A DNA stretch of 64,000 bases from Phycisphaerae bacterium (GTDB taxonomy: Bacteria; Planctomycetota; Phycisphaerae; Phycisphaerales; UBA1924). Below the pieces are notes generated by a model. The model was not told the origin of the DNA, ran no database searches, and saw nothing but the letters and a program-made list of their open reading frames with translations. The stretch is from the NCBI GenBank assembly GCA_022180725.1, contig BQMO01000015.1, positions 43,053 to 107,052 of the forward strand, given 5' to 3'. Each line of letters opens with the position of its first letter. The first letter of the stretch is position 1. Made by a program: the position numbers and the translations under genes. Of this stretch, positions 33,699 to 42,162 are shown piece by piece.

Positions 33699-35972
33699 AT
33701 GCGCACGCCCCTCGCTCTCCTCGTTCTGGCCGGTTCGATCGCTTCGTTCCCCTCGACCCTTGTCGCCCAACCTCTTGACCATCACCCGCCCCAGTGGATC
33801 ATCCCTCCCGCTCCGCGACGCATGCCACCGCCCGCCGTGCACGAGGTGAATCTCTCCGCCGTCAACGTCACGGTCGAAATTACCGACCAGGTCGCAACCA
33901 CGACCCTCGATCTGGCGCTCACCAACCCTGCGGATCGCCCGCTCGAGGCCCAGTTGATCCTCCCCGTGCCCGACGGCGTCGCCGTGCGCTCCCTCCAGTG
34001 GGACGGCACCGGCCCCGAACCCAAGGCCGAGGTGCTGCCTCGCGACGAGGCCCGCCGAATCTACGAGGGCATCGTCCGCTCCATGCGCGACCCTGCCCTG
34101 GTCGAGTTCGTCGGCCTGAACCTCATCCGCTCCAGCGTCTTCCCCGTCCCCCCGCGCAGCACCCAGCACCTCCGCCTGACCTACGAGCAGGTCCTCCCGC
34201 GCGACGGCAACCGCCTTGATTACGCCCTTGTGCGTGGCGAGGCCCTCGCCGAGGCCGGCGTCCCGTGGACCTTCGCCGCCGACCTCAAGAGCAAGCATCC
34301 CATCGCCACGGTCTACTCCCCCAGCCACGACATCACGCAGGAGCGTCTGGGCCCGGGGCATGTCCGTGTGAAACTCGCCTCGACCAACGCCGACCCATCC
34401 CGCGGATCCATCCGCCTCGCCGCGGTGCTCGAAGACGCCCCCGGCACCCTCGCCACCAGCATCTTCACCTACCCCTCAACCGATCCCAAAGACCCGGGCG
34501 GGTACTTCATGATCCTCGCCGCCCCGCCGGTGGATTCCCGATCCCGTCCGCCCACGCCGCGAGAAGTAGTCCTGGTCCTCGACCGATCCGGTTCGATGCG
34601 GGGCGAGAAGTTTGAACAGGCCCGCAACGCCGCCATCCAGGTCGTCCGTGGCCTGCGCGACGGTGAATCCTTCAACATCATCGACTACTCCGACTCCATC
34701 GCGTCCTTTGCCCCGACGCCCGTCGTCAAAGACGCCAAGAACGCCCGCGACGCCGAGGCCTACCTCGCCGGCCTCGCCCCCAACGGCGGCACCAACATCC
34801 ACGACGCCGTCCTCGAAGCCCTCCGCCCGGCGCCCGCCGATGGCGCCATGCCCATGGTCCTCTTCCTCACCGACGGCCTGCCGACCGTGGGGGAGCGTCG
34901 CGAAGTCCGCCTCCGCGACGCTATCGCCGCCACCAACGCCACGCACCGCCGCATCTTCTCCTTCGGCGTCGGGCTCGACGTCAACGCGCCGCTCCTCTCG
35001 GCTATCTCCCAGAAGTCCCGCGGCGCCACCACGTGGGTGCTGCCGCAGGAAGACATCGAGGTCAAGGTCTCGCAGGTCTTCCGCCGCCTCGATGGGCCCG
35101 TGATGACCTTCCCCGTGCTCGCCGCCTTTGGCCCCGACGGACAGCCCTCCTCTCGCGTCATCCGCGACCAGATGCCCGCGGATCTTCCCGACATCTTCGA
35201 GGGCGACCAGATCATCATCCTCGGCCGATACCACGCCGACCAGCCCGTGAAGACCCGCCTCGAAGGCTCGTTCTTCGGCCAGCCCCGCGCCTTCGACGTC
35301 ACCATCGACCCCGCCGCCAGCACCACGCGGCACTCCTTCGTGCCACGCCTGTGGGCCATGCGCAAGGTCTCGGCCCTGGTCGACGAAGTCCGCCAGGCGG
35401 GCGCCGACGGCAGCCAGCCCAGCGAAGGCCGCCTGAAGGAAATCACCGACGAGATCATCCGCCTCTCCACCACCTGGGGCATTCTCACCGAGTACACCGC
35501 CTTCCTCAGCCGCGAGGACGCCGACTTCTCCCGCGGCCTCAGCGCGCTCAACGCCCCCGCCCGCGAAAACCTCCGCGACACCGCCATTCGCCTCCGCTCG
35601 GGCGCGGGCGGCGCCGCCCAGCAACTCGACATCGAGGCCAAGCAGGCCGCCGCCAACACCCAGACCGCCAACCGCTACGTGGGCCGCGCCCCCGCCGTCG
35701 CGGGGCAGGAGGCCCGCGTCGAGGCCTACACCGTCGCCGCCGTCCAGAACGTCGCCGACAAGACCCTCTACAACCGCAAGCAACGCTGGGTCGACGCGTC
35801 GATCCTCGAACAGGAGAACGAGAATCCCGACCGCGTCGTCGAGTTCGGCACCGACGCCTACTTCGCCCTCGCCGCCCAACTCGCCCGCGAGAATCGCCAG
35901 TCCCTTCTCGCCAACCGGGGCGAAATCTACCTGCTTGTCGAGAAGGAACGCGTCCTCATCAAGGGGCCGTAA
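33699..35972 (+). CDS. VIT and von Willebrand factor A domain exported protein
   Basis: A 757-residue protein with a signal peptide (LALLVLAGSIASFPSTLVAQ). A VIT (inter-alpha-trypsin) domain spans about 45-165, with LPRDEARRIYEGIV. A VWA domain follows from about 288 with MIDAS motif DRSGSM, T and D in GTNIHDAV and LTDGLP. The C-terminal 250 residues are helical. Such proteins are common on planctomycete cell surfaces and bind protein partners through a metal site. A two-component system follows 40 bp downstream, possibly co-transcribed. Confidence 0.88.
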   Translation: MRTPLALLVLAGSIASFPSTLVAQPLDHHPPQWIIPPAPRRMPPPAVHEVNLSAVNVTVEITDQVATTTLDLALTNPADRPLEAQLILPVPDGVAVRSLQWDGTGPEPKAEVLPRDEARRIYEGIVRSMRDPALVEFVGLNLIRSSVFPVPPRSTQHLRLTYEQVLPRDGNRLDYALVRGEALAEAGVPWTFAADLKSKHPIATVYSPSHDITQERLGPGHVRVKLASTNADPSRGSIRLAAVLEDAPGTLATSIFTYPSTDPKDPGGYFMILAAPPVDSRSRPPTPREVVLVLDRSGSMRGEKFEQARNAAIQVVRGLRDGESFNIIDYSDSIASFAPTPVVKDAKNARDAEAYLAGLAPNGGTNIHDAVLEALRPAPADGAMPMVLFLTDGLPTVGERREVRLRDAIAATNATHRRIFSFGVGLDVNAPLLSAISQKSRGATTWVLPQEDIEVKVSQVFRRLDGPVMTFPVLAAFGPDGQPSSRVIRDQMPADLPDIFEGDQIIILGRYHADQPVKTRLEGSFFGQPRAFDVTIDPAASTTRHSFVPRLWAMRKVSALVDEVRQAGADGSQPSEGRLKEITDEIIRLSTTWGILTEYTAFLSREDADFSRGLSALNAPARENLRDTAIRLRSGAGGAAQQLDIEAKQAAANTQTANRYVGRAPAVAGQEARVEAYTVAAVQNVADKTLYNRKQRWVDASILEQENENPDRVVEFGTDAYFALAAQLARENRQSLLANRGEIYLLVEKERVLIKGP

Positions 35973-36013
35973 CCTTCCCGCGACCCCGCCGATGGATCCG
36001 CGGAGGAGGTTAC

Positions 36014-36721
36014 ATGCCGCTCGGTCGAATCCTTGTAGTTGAAGACGACAACGCCATCCGTCGCGGCCTCGTCGACCTCCTCCGCATGTCCGGGTACGCG
36101 CCGCTCGAAGCCCCCGACGGCGCCGCCGGCCTCGAAACCGCCATCACCGCCGAGATCGACCTTGTGCTCCTCGACATCCTCATGCCCAAACTCGACGGCT
36201 TCGGCGTCCTCCGCGAGGTCCGCAAGGCCAAGCCCTCGCTCCCCGTCATCCTCCTCACCGCCAAGGGTGAGGAGCAGGACCGCGTCCGCGGCCTGCGGGA
36301 TGGCGCCGACGACTACGTCGTCAAACCCTTCTCGCCCAAGGAACTCCTCGCCCGCGTCGAGGCCGTCCTCCGCCGCTCCCCGGAACGCCCCACCGGCGTC
36401 AAGAAAACCTCGATCGCCGGACGTGTCATCAACCTCGAACGCCGCGAAGTCACGCTGCCCGACGGGCAGACCTCCGCTCTTTCCGAGCGCGAAGCCGAGG
36501 TGCTCGCCTACCTCATCACCAACCGCGGCCGCGCCATCGCCCGCGACGAACTCCTCAGCCGCGTCTGGGGCCTCGACCCCCGCGGCATGCACACCCGCAC
36601 CGTCGACATGACCATCGCACGACTCCGCGAACTTCTCCAGGACGACCCCACCCAGCCCGCCGTCATCGTCACCGTCCGCCAGAAGGGCTACATGCTCGCC
36701 GGCGAGGGAGACGCGGCGTGA
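36014..36721 (+). CDS. OmpR/PhoB-type response regulator
   Basis: A 235-residue protein. The receiver domain has acidic pair E10-D11-D12, phospho-acceptor Asp54 (LVLLDILMP) and the conserved Lys in VVKPF near 103. The winged-helix DNA-binding domain covers about 130-230 (SEREAEVLAYL, RDELLSRVWG, TRTVDMTIARLR). GGAGGAGG precedes ATG 36014. Its stop overlaps the start of the histidine kinase (GTGA), so the two are a pair. Confidence 0.95.
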   Translation: MPLGRILVVEDDNAIRRGLVDLLRMSGYAPLEAPDGAAGLETAITAEIDLVLLDILMPKLDGFGVLREVRKAKPSLPVILLTAKGEEQDRVRGLRDGADDYVVKPFSPKELLARVEAVLRRSPERPTGVKKTSIAGRVINLERREVTLPDGQTSALSEREAEVLAYLITNRGRAIARDELLSRVWGLDPRGMHTRTVDMTIARLRELLQDDPTQPAVIVTVRQKGYMLAGEGDAA

Positions 36722-38646
36722 TCGTCCGCCGATCCATCCTCGTCTTCGCCGCCGGCGTCCTCGGCGTCTTTGTCGCCCTGGGCTGGATGACCTTTCATGC
36801 CCTGCGCCTCGAACGGGCCGAACTCGAAGCACGCCGCGACGCCAAGCACCAGGAATCCGTCCGCCTCGCCCTCTGGCGCATGGACGCCGCCGTTACCCCC
36901 ATCATCGCCCGCGAGGCCGCCCGACCCTACTTCCACTACCAGCCCTTCTATGTCCCCACCCGCGCCTACGGCCGGATGCTCGACCAGCCCGCCGCCGACG
37001 ACGTCCGTGTCCCCTCGCCCCTCCTCGGCGCCGACGAGCCCTTCGTTCGTGTTCACTACCAGGTCAACGCCGACGGCTCCCTGATCTCCCCACAGACACC
37101 TTCCGGCGATATGGAGGACAAGGACGCGTACATCACGTCCTACATGGACGCCACGCTGCGAACACGCGTCAAGGAACTCTCCACCCTCCTCACCGCCGAC
37201 GTCGCCGGCAAGGCCGAACGAGCCGAATCGGTGCTCCAGAGCGGCGCCGGGGGCTACCGAGTCGGCCTTGCCGCCACGCAGGAAGAAGCCAACGCCCCGC
37301 AGCTCGCCGCCAGCGAGAAGGAGTACAAATCACGGCAGGAGGCCGTCACCAGCGCCGCCAATGTCGCGCAGCAGGCCAATCGCGCGCCCAGGAGCCAGCC
37401 ACTCGAGTTTTCTGACGACTCGACGCGAAAACTAGCTCCGGCGGCCGGGCAGGACACGCCCCCGCCGGGCCGGGCGAGAGAGTCGGGCGTCATGCCCGAC
37501 GCCGCCGACACCGCCCCCGCCAGCACGACCACCCCCGTCCCCGCCGAGGGCGATCTCGACGTCATGACGGGCACGTTCGCTCCTCGCTGGATTATCCCTG
37601 AATCAGGCGAGCCCGAACTCGTCTTTGAACGAACCGTCACCATCGGCCGCGAATCTCTCCGCCAGGGCTTCTGGCTCGACTGGCCGACACTTCGTGCTCA
37701 ACTCCTCGCCAGCGTCGCCGACCTCTTCCCCGAGGCCAAGCTCGCCCCGCTCCGGTTCGGCGTCGAATCCGCCGGTCCTTCCGTCCTCGGTCGCACCCTC
37801 GCCGCCATTCCCGCCGAACTCGTCACCCCCGCCCCGGCCTTCGCCGATATTCCGCTCCTCACGCCCGTCCGCACCACCCTCGCCCTCACCTGGGCCTTGG
37901 CCCTCGCCGCGGTGGTCGTCCTCGCCCTGGTCCTCCGCGCCGCCATGGAACTCGCCGAGCGCCGCGGGCAGTTCGTTTCCGCCGTCACCCACGAACTCCG
38001 CACCCCGCTCACCACCTTTGTCATGTACAGCCAGATGCTCGCCGACGGCCTGGTCCGCGACGAGGAATCGCAGCGGTCCTACATCGGCACCCTCAAGACC
38101 GAGAGCACGCGCCTGGCCCGTATCGTCGAGAGCGTCCTCGACTACGCCCGCCTCTCCAAGCGCCAGCGCCCCTCGACCGTTCGCGCCCGACTCACCGCCG
38201 AGCAGATCGTCGATAATCTCGTCCCCGTCCTGCGCCAGCGATGCGCCCAGGTCGGCATGGAACTCGTCGTCGAGCGAGAAAGCCTCCTCGATTTCCCCGT
38301 CACCACCGACCCGCCCACCCTCGAACGCATCATCTTCAACCTCGTCGACAACGCCTGCAAGTACGCCGCGAACGCCCCCGACAAGCGCATCCACCTGATC
38401 GCCCGCGTCGAACGCCGCGACCTGGTGCTCGCCGTCAAGGACCACGGCCCGGGCATCGACCTCAAGGACCGCGCCTCCGTCTTCCGCGCCTTCACGCGCG
38501 GTCAGAACCAGGAAGCCGGCAACATCCCCGGTTTGGGCCTCGGCCTCGCCCTCGCCCAGGGCCTCGCCCGCGAGCTCGGCGGCGACCTGCGTCTCGTCTC
38601 CAACGGCCCCGGCGCCGAGTTCCACGTGCGGCTGCCCCGCGACTAG
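36718..38646 (+). CDS. Sensor histidine kinase
   Basis: A 642-residue protein starting at GTG 36718 that overlaps the regulator stop. A transmembrane helix at about 5-28 is followed by a large, possibly periplasmic, sensor region of about 360 residues with a low-complexity stretch near 210-280. A second helix (ALTWALALAAVVVLALVL) near 390-408 follows, then H-box H425 in VTHELRTPL, N-box NLVDNACKYA and G-box DHGPGID with GLGLGLALAQG. It phosphorylates the adjacent regulator. The signal is unknown. Confidence 0.93.
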   Translation: MIVRRSILVFAAGVLGVFVALGWMTFHALRLERAELEARRDAKHQESVRLALWRMDAAVTPIIAREAARPYFHYQPFYVPTRAYGRMLDQPAADDVRVPSPLLGADEPFVRVHYQVNADGSLISPQTPSGDMEDKDAYITSYMDATLRTRVKELSTLLTADVAGKAERAESVLQSGAGGYRVGLAATQEEANAPQLAASEKEYKSRQEAVTSAANVAQQANRAPRSQPLEFSDDSTRKLAPAAGQDTPPPGRARESGVMPDAADTAPASTTTPVPAEGDLDVMTGTFAPRWIIPESGEPELVFERTVTIGRESLRQGFWLDWPTLRAQLLASVADLFPEAKLAPLRFGVESAGPSVLGRTLAAIPAELVTPAPAFADIPLLTPVRTTLALTWALALAAVVVLALVLRAAMELAERRGQFVSAVTHELRTPLTTFVMYSQMLADGLVRDEESQRSYIGTLKTESTRLARIVESVLDYARLSKRQRPSTVRARLTAEQIVDNLVPVLRQRCAQVGMELVVERESLLDFPVTTDPPTLERIIFNLVDNACKYAANAPDKRIHLIARVERRDLVLAVKDHGPGIDLKDRASVFRAFTRGQNQEAGNIPGLGLGLALAQGLARELGGDLRLVSNGPGAEFHVRLPRD

Positions 38647-38662
38647 GCGATAATCCCCCCGC

Positions 38663-39508
38663 ATGCCCACCCGCAGGACGCGACGTACCACCTCATCCGC
38701 GAAGCCGTTGCTCACCGCGCGCACCGCCGACAAGCACCGCCTCTACCAGGTCGCCGTTCAGCACCCGCCCGCCGAGATCGACTTCGTCACCCACTGGTTC
38801 CAGAAACTCACGGGCCGCCACGCCCGCCGCCTCTGCGAGGACTTCTGCGGCACCGGGCACACCGCCTGCGAGTTCGTCCGCCGACACAAGGACAACGTCG
38901 CCGAGGGGCTCGATCTCCATTCGCCCACGCTGGCCTGGGGACGCCGCCACAACCTCGCGAAACTCACGCCAGAGCAGCAACAACGCATCGCCCTCCTTCA
39001 ACGAAACGTCCTCCATCCGCGCGGGGCCGACAAGGCCTTCGACGTCATCCTCGCCATGAACTTCAGTTACTGGATCTTCAAGACCCGCGACGCCCTCCGC
39101 GCCTACTTCGCCGCCGTGCGCGCCGCCCTCGCCCGCGACGGCGTCTTTTTCCTCGACACCTGGGGCGGGTGGGAGTGCATGAAGGAAATGAAGGACCGCC
39201 GCCGGTGCGCCGGCGGGTTCACCTACATCTGGGACCAGCACCGCTACGACCCCCTCACCGGCGACCTCACCTGCCACATCCACTTCGAGTTCAAACGCGG
39301 CCCCGCCATGAAACGCGCCTTCACCTATCACTGGCGACTCTGGACCGTTCCCGAACTCAAGGAACTCCTCGCCGAGGCCGGCTTCCGCAGAACCACCGTC
39401 TACTGGGAAACCGAGAACGCGCACGGCAACGGCACCGGCGTCTTCCTGCCGCGGAAGCACGGCCTGGCCGACGCTTCCTTCGTCGCCTACCTCTCCGCCG
39501 AGAAATAA
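38663..39508 (+). CDS. Class I SAM-dependent methyltransferase
   Basis: A 281-residue protein. The SAM-binding loop is LCEDFCGTGHTACEFVRR near 58-75, an E/DxGxG-like variant. It has the acidic residue GLDLHSPTL after strand 2, and VILAMNFSYWIF as the post-I/IV motif. Length and the aromatic-rich end (WRLWTVPELKELLAEAGF) are those of small-molecule methyltransferases. It starts 16 bp after the kinase. The substrate is unknown; the next gene, a polyprenyl diphosphate synthase, suggests but does not prove quinone or lipid chemistry. Confidence 0.8.
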   Translation: MPTRRTRRTTSSAKPLLTARTADKHRLYQVAVQHPPAEIDFVTHWFQKLTGRHARRLCEDFCGTGHTACEFVRRHKDNVAEGLDLHSPTLAWGRRHNLAKLTPEQQQRIALLQRNVLHPRGADKAFDVILAMNFSYWIFKTRDALRAYFAAVRAALARDGVFFLDTWGGWECMKEMKDRRRCAGGFTYIWDQHRYDPLTGDLTCHIHFEFKRGPAMKRAFTYHWRLWTVPELKELLAEAGFRRTTVYWETENAHGNGTGVFLPRKHGLADASFVAYLSAEK

Positions 39509-39530
39509 CCCTCACACCTACCCTTCCGCA

Positions 39531-40823
39531 ATGCCCGCCGACCGCACCGTCACCGGTCTTCTTGACCTCTCCCACGACCTCCGCGACGTTTCCACGTTGC
39601 TCGCCGAGGCGCTTATCGGCGTGTCCAGGGTCTTCGACGAGGCCCTCGATTCCGACCTCCCGCCCGTCGCCCGCCTCACGCGTCACGTCGAGCGCTACCG
39701 CGGGAAGATGGTCCGCCCCACGCTCACCATCCTCGCCGCCCTGGCGTCGCATCCTTCTGTTCACGCTGGGGTGCCAAGCCTTCGAGGCGGTGGGGGAGCA
39801 TCCTCCCCCGAAGGGGGAGGTGCCGAGTCTTCGAGGCGGAGGGGGGCTTCCTCCCCCGAAGGGGGAGGTGCCGAGTCTTCGAGGCGGAGGGGGGCTTCCT
39901 CTCCCGAAGGGGGAGGTGCCGAGTCTTCGAGGCGGAGGGGGGCTTCCTCTCCCGAAGGGGGAGGTGCCGAGTCTTCGAGGCGGAGGGGGGCTTCCTCCCC
40001 CCCTCACTCCATCATCACCCCCGACCTCCTCCGCGCCGCCGCCGTCTGCGAGATGGTTCACATGGCCACGCTCGTCCACGACGACGTCCTCGACGAGGCC
40101 GACACCCGCCGCCTCGGACAGACCGTCAACTCGCTCCACGGCAACGAGGCCGCCGTCATGCTGGGCGACCTGCTTCTCGCGGCCGCCTATGAGCAGTGCT
40201 CCCTCCTCCCGGACAAGGAACCCTCGCTCCTCATCGCCCGCGCCAGCGTCGTGATGTGCGGCGGGGAACTTCTCCAACTCCACCACCGCGCCGACTGGTC
40301 CCTCGACGAACCCACCTACTTCGAGATCATCAACCGCAAGACCGGCGAACTCATCGCCGCGTCCGCTACCATGGGCGCCCTCCTGGTCGGCGCCGCCCCC
40401 GAGCACCGCGACGCCCTCGCCGCCTTCGCCCGCGATGTCGGCGCCGCGTTCCAGATTCAGGACGACCTGCTCGACCTGCGAGGCGATGAACGCGTCGTCG
40501 GCAAGTCCCTCGGCCGCGACCTCCAGAAAGGCAAACTCACCCTCCCCATCATTCATCACCTCGCCGCCGCGTCCCCGATCATCCGCGGCCGATCTCTCCG
40601 TCTCCTTGACGATGCCCACGGTTGCAAAAGTGCACAGCAACTGACAGGTATTACCCGCGAGCTGCTTCACGCCATTTACCAGACAGAATCCGTCCGCCAT
40701 GCCGCCTCCGAGGCTTCCGCGTTAGTTCACCGGGCCGTGCAACGGCTTGATCAAATCCCCGAATCACCGGCCAGGGAGGCGTTGCGCCGATTGGCCGAGG
40801 CCGTGATTGATCGGGATTACTGA
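39531..40823 (+). CDS. Polyprenyl diphosphate synthase with an in-frame tandem-repeat insert
   Basis: A 430-residue trans-prenyltransferase that elongates isoprenoid diphosphates with IPP. It has the first Asp-rich motif HDDVLDEADTRR near 182-193, GKSLGRDLQKGK, and the second FQIQDDLLD near 306. Residues about 81-156 are an insert of four 16-residue repeats (ASSPEGGGAESSRRRG) plus degenerate ends. It is placed between the early helices and the first Asp motif, where homologues have a short loop. Without it the length is near the usual 320-350. The frame is open throughout, so the enzyme may tolerate the insert as a disordered loop. Whether the insert is removed or the enzyme impaired is unknown. 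Confidence 0.92.
   Translation: MPADRTVTGLLDLSHDLRDVSTLLAEALIGVSRVFDEALDSDLPPVARLTRHVERYRGKMVRPTLTILAALASHPSVHAGVPSLRGGGGASSPEGGGAESSRRRGASSPEGGGAESSRRRGASSPEGGGAESSRRRGASSPEGGGAESSRRRGASSPPHSIITPDLLRAAAVCEMVHMATLVHDDVLDEADTRRLGQTVNSLHGNEAAVMLGDLLLAAAYEQCSLLPDKEPSLLIARASVVMCGGELLQLHHRADWSLDEPTYFEIINRKTGELIAASATMGALLVGAAPEHRDALAAFARDVGAAFQIQDDLLDLRGDERVVGKSLGRDLQKGKLTLPIIHHLAAASPIIRGRSLRLLDDAHGCKSAQQLTGITRELLHAIYQTESVRHAASEASALVHRAVQRLDQIPESPAREALRRLAEAVIDRDY
39771..40000 (+). repeat. 48-bp tandem repeat array inside the polyprenyl synthase gene
   Basis: Units start with GTGCCGAGTCTTCGAGGCGG and contain the palindrome CTCCCCCGAAGGGGGAG. Unit 1 is 39771-39819 (49 bp, diverged), units 2-4 are 39820-39867, 39868-39915 and 39916-39963 (each exactly 48 bp, nearly identical), and a partial unit ends near 40000. 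Each 48-bp unit encodes 16 residues. The units are homologous to those in the two elements at 58.4 and 59.2 kb (minus strand). Confidence 0.95.
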
Positions 40824-40873
40824 ACCTCGATATCCGGTATCCTCGAATCGAGAACATCATCCACAATCACCCC

Positions 40874-40902
40874 TTGCGTCGATTGTGCAGTTCGGGTATA
40901 GT
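40874..40902 (+). promoter_or_regulatory. Promoter of the pilin-like gene
   Basis: TTGCGT (40874-40879) and TATAGT (40897-40902) are 17 bp apart. The leader to the ATG at 41042 is about 130 nt and contains a 7-bp hairpin, GCACGAG ... CTCGTGC, around 40927-40950, which might influence translation. Confidence 0.6.
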
Positions 40903-41041
40903 TTGAGTCGAAATCTGACGGATTCAAAGCACGAGACACTCTCCTCGTGCGAGTTATGGCAAGTGGCGTGATCGGCAGCGAGTTTGGCCCAGTGGGGTGT
41001 GTGGGTCGTTTACCAGGTACCCAGGCACACGGAGCATGCAC

Positions 41042-42091
41042 ATGAACAGCGGGCTGCGTCGACGGAATGTGGGCTTCACGCTCATCGAACTCCTGGTGGT
41101 CATCGCCATCATCGCCCTGCTCATCGGCATCCTCTTGCCTGCGTTAGGTAAGGCCAAGGCCATGGGCAAGTCCCTCAAAGAGCAGGCGCTCGCCCATAAC
41201 CAGACCGTTGCCTGGGCCGCGTATTACGCCGACTCCCGCGACAAGATCCTGCTCGGCGGCGCCCACTGGGCTTGGAACCACGCCCCGACCAACGTCTACG
41301 GCCTGTACCCGGCCGACCCGTGGGAAAAGGGCAAGTTCATGGAAGGGTCGATCACCAAGACCTGGCCTTGGCACTTCCTCGGGAACAACTACTTCCCGCA
41401 CGATTCGATCCAGATCGACAAACTCACCTACATGGATTTCTTCTCTCGCCCGAATCAATCCTTCATCGTCCAGGACCCGCTCGTGGGGTACAACTCCAAC
41501 TCCTACGCGGCCGCGATTGGGTATCACCCCACGCTCGGCTACAACGGCGTCTACGTGGGCGGCACCTATTCCTTCGGCGCCTTCCGCGGCCAACTCCCCG
41601 GAGGCACGTGGGGCGACCCGGCCCCGGGAGGCAACCCGCGCGTCTCCGGTTCCAACTTCTACGTGCAGAAAGCGTCGGACTTCAACAAGCCCGACCAGAT
41701 GCTCGTCTTCGCCTCATCCCGTGGCGGCGACGTCGCGACGGGTTCGTGGTGGAACTACGGCGCGGGGCAGCCGAACTCCGGCACCATCCGCCCGGGTTAC
41801 TACATCGTGACCCCGCCCCGTCCGCACCCCACCAACCGCGCGGGATTCCAATCCCCCGTGCAACTCGGCTGGGGTTGGACTTCGGCCAGCAATACCTTCA
41901 ACCGCACCATGGTGCCGAGCACCTGGGGCATGCTCGATTGCCGGAACTTGGGCCGTGTCGTGACCGCGCAGGCCGATGCCAGTGTTCGCCTGCAATCACT
42001 CGAGGACCTGCGCGACATGCGCAAGTGGGCCAACATGGCCCGCGACCCTGACTGGGTCTGGCCGACGAGTTACACGCAATACCGCTGGTGA
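41042..42091 (+). CDS. Prepilin-type N-terminal cleavage/methylation protein
   Basis: A 349-residue pilin-like protein. The prepilin site is G11-F12-TLIE16, followed by a hydrophobic helix (LLVVIAIIALLIGILLPAL). Prepilin peptidase would cut between Gly11 and Phe12. The long C-terminal domain is rich in Trp, Tyr and Gly, as in the many planctomycete pilin-like proteins that carry H-x9-DG-type domains. ATG 41042 has GGAG 8 nt upstream; an in-frame ATG at 41036 is possible. It likely sits in a type II secretion or pilus-like structure at the envelope. It is flanked by its own promoter and a strong terminator. Confidence 0.85.
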   Translation: MNSGLRRRNVGFTLIELLVVIAIIALLIGILLPALGKAKAMGKSLKEQALAHNQTVAWAAYYADSRDKILLGGAHWAWNHAPTNVYGLYPADPWEKGKFMEGSITKTWPWHFLGNNYFPHDSIQIDKLTYMDFFSRPNQSFIVQDPLVGYNSNSYAAAIGYHPTLGYNGVYVGGTYSFGAFRGQLPGGTWGDPAPGGNPRVSGSNFYVQKASDFNKPDQMLVFASSRGGDVATGSWWNYGAGQPNSGTIRPGYYIVTPPRPHPTNRAGFQSPVQLGWGWTSASNTFNRTMVPSTWGMLDCRNLGRVVTAQADASVRLQSLEDLRDMRKWANMARDPDWVWPTSYTQYRW

Positions 42092-42110
42092 TCGTCGAAA
42101 TCGCCTCAGC

Positions 42111-42136
42111 AAGCCCCGCACGAGCGGGGCTTTTTT
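42111..42136 (+). terminator. Rho-independent terminator of the pilin-like gene
   Basis: A perfect 9-bp stem, AAGCCCCGC and GCGGGGCTT, with an ACGA loop and six T residues (42131-42136). It lies 20 bp after the pilin stop and also faces the end of the convergent pdhC gene. Confidence 0.9.
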
Positions 42137-42162
42137 CGGCGCTACGGGCAGCACACTTTCGG

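Noticed and set aside
39771..40000. The 48-bp tandem array considered as a CRISPR.
   Set aside because: Units are contiguous with no unique spacers, lie inside an enzyme gene, and no cas genes are present.
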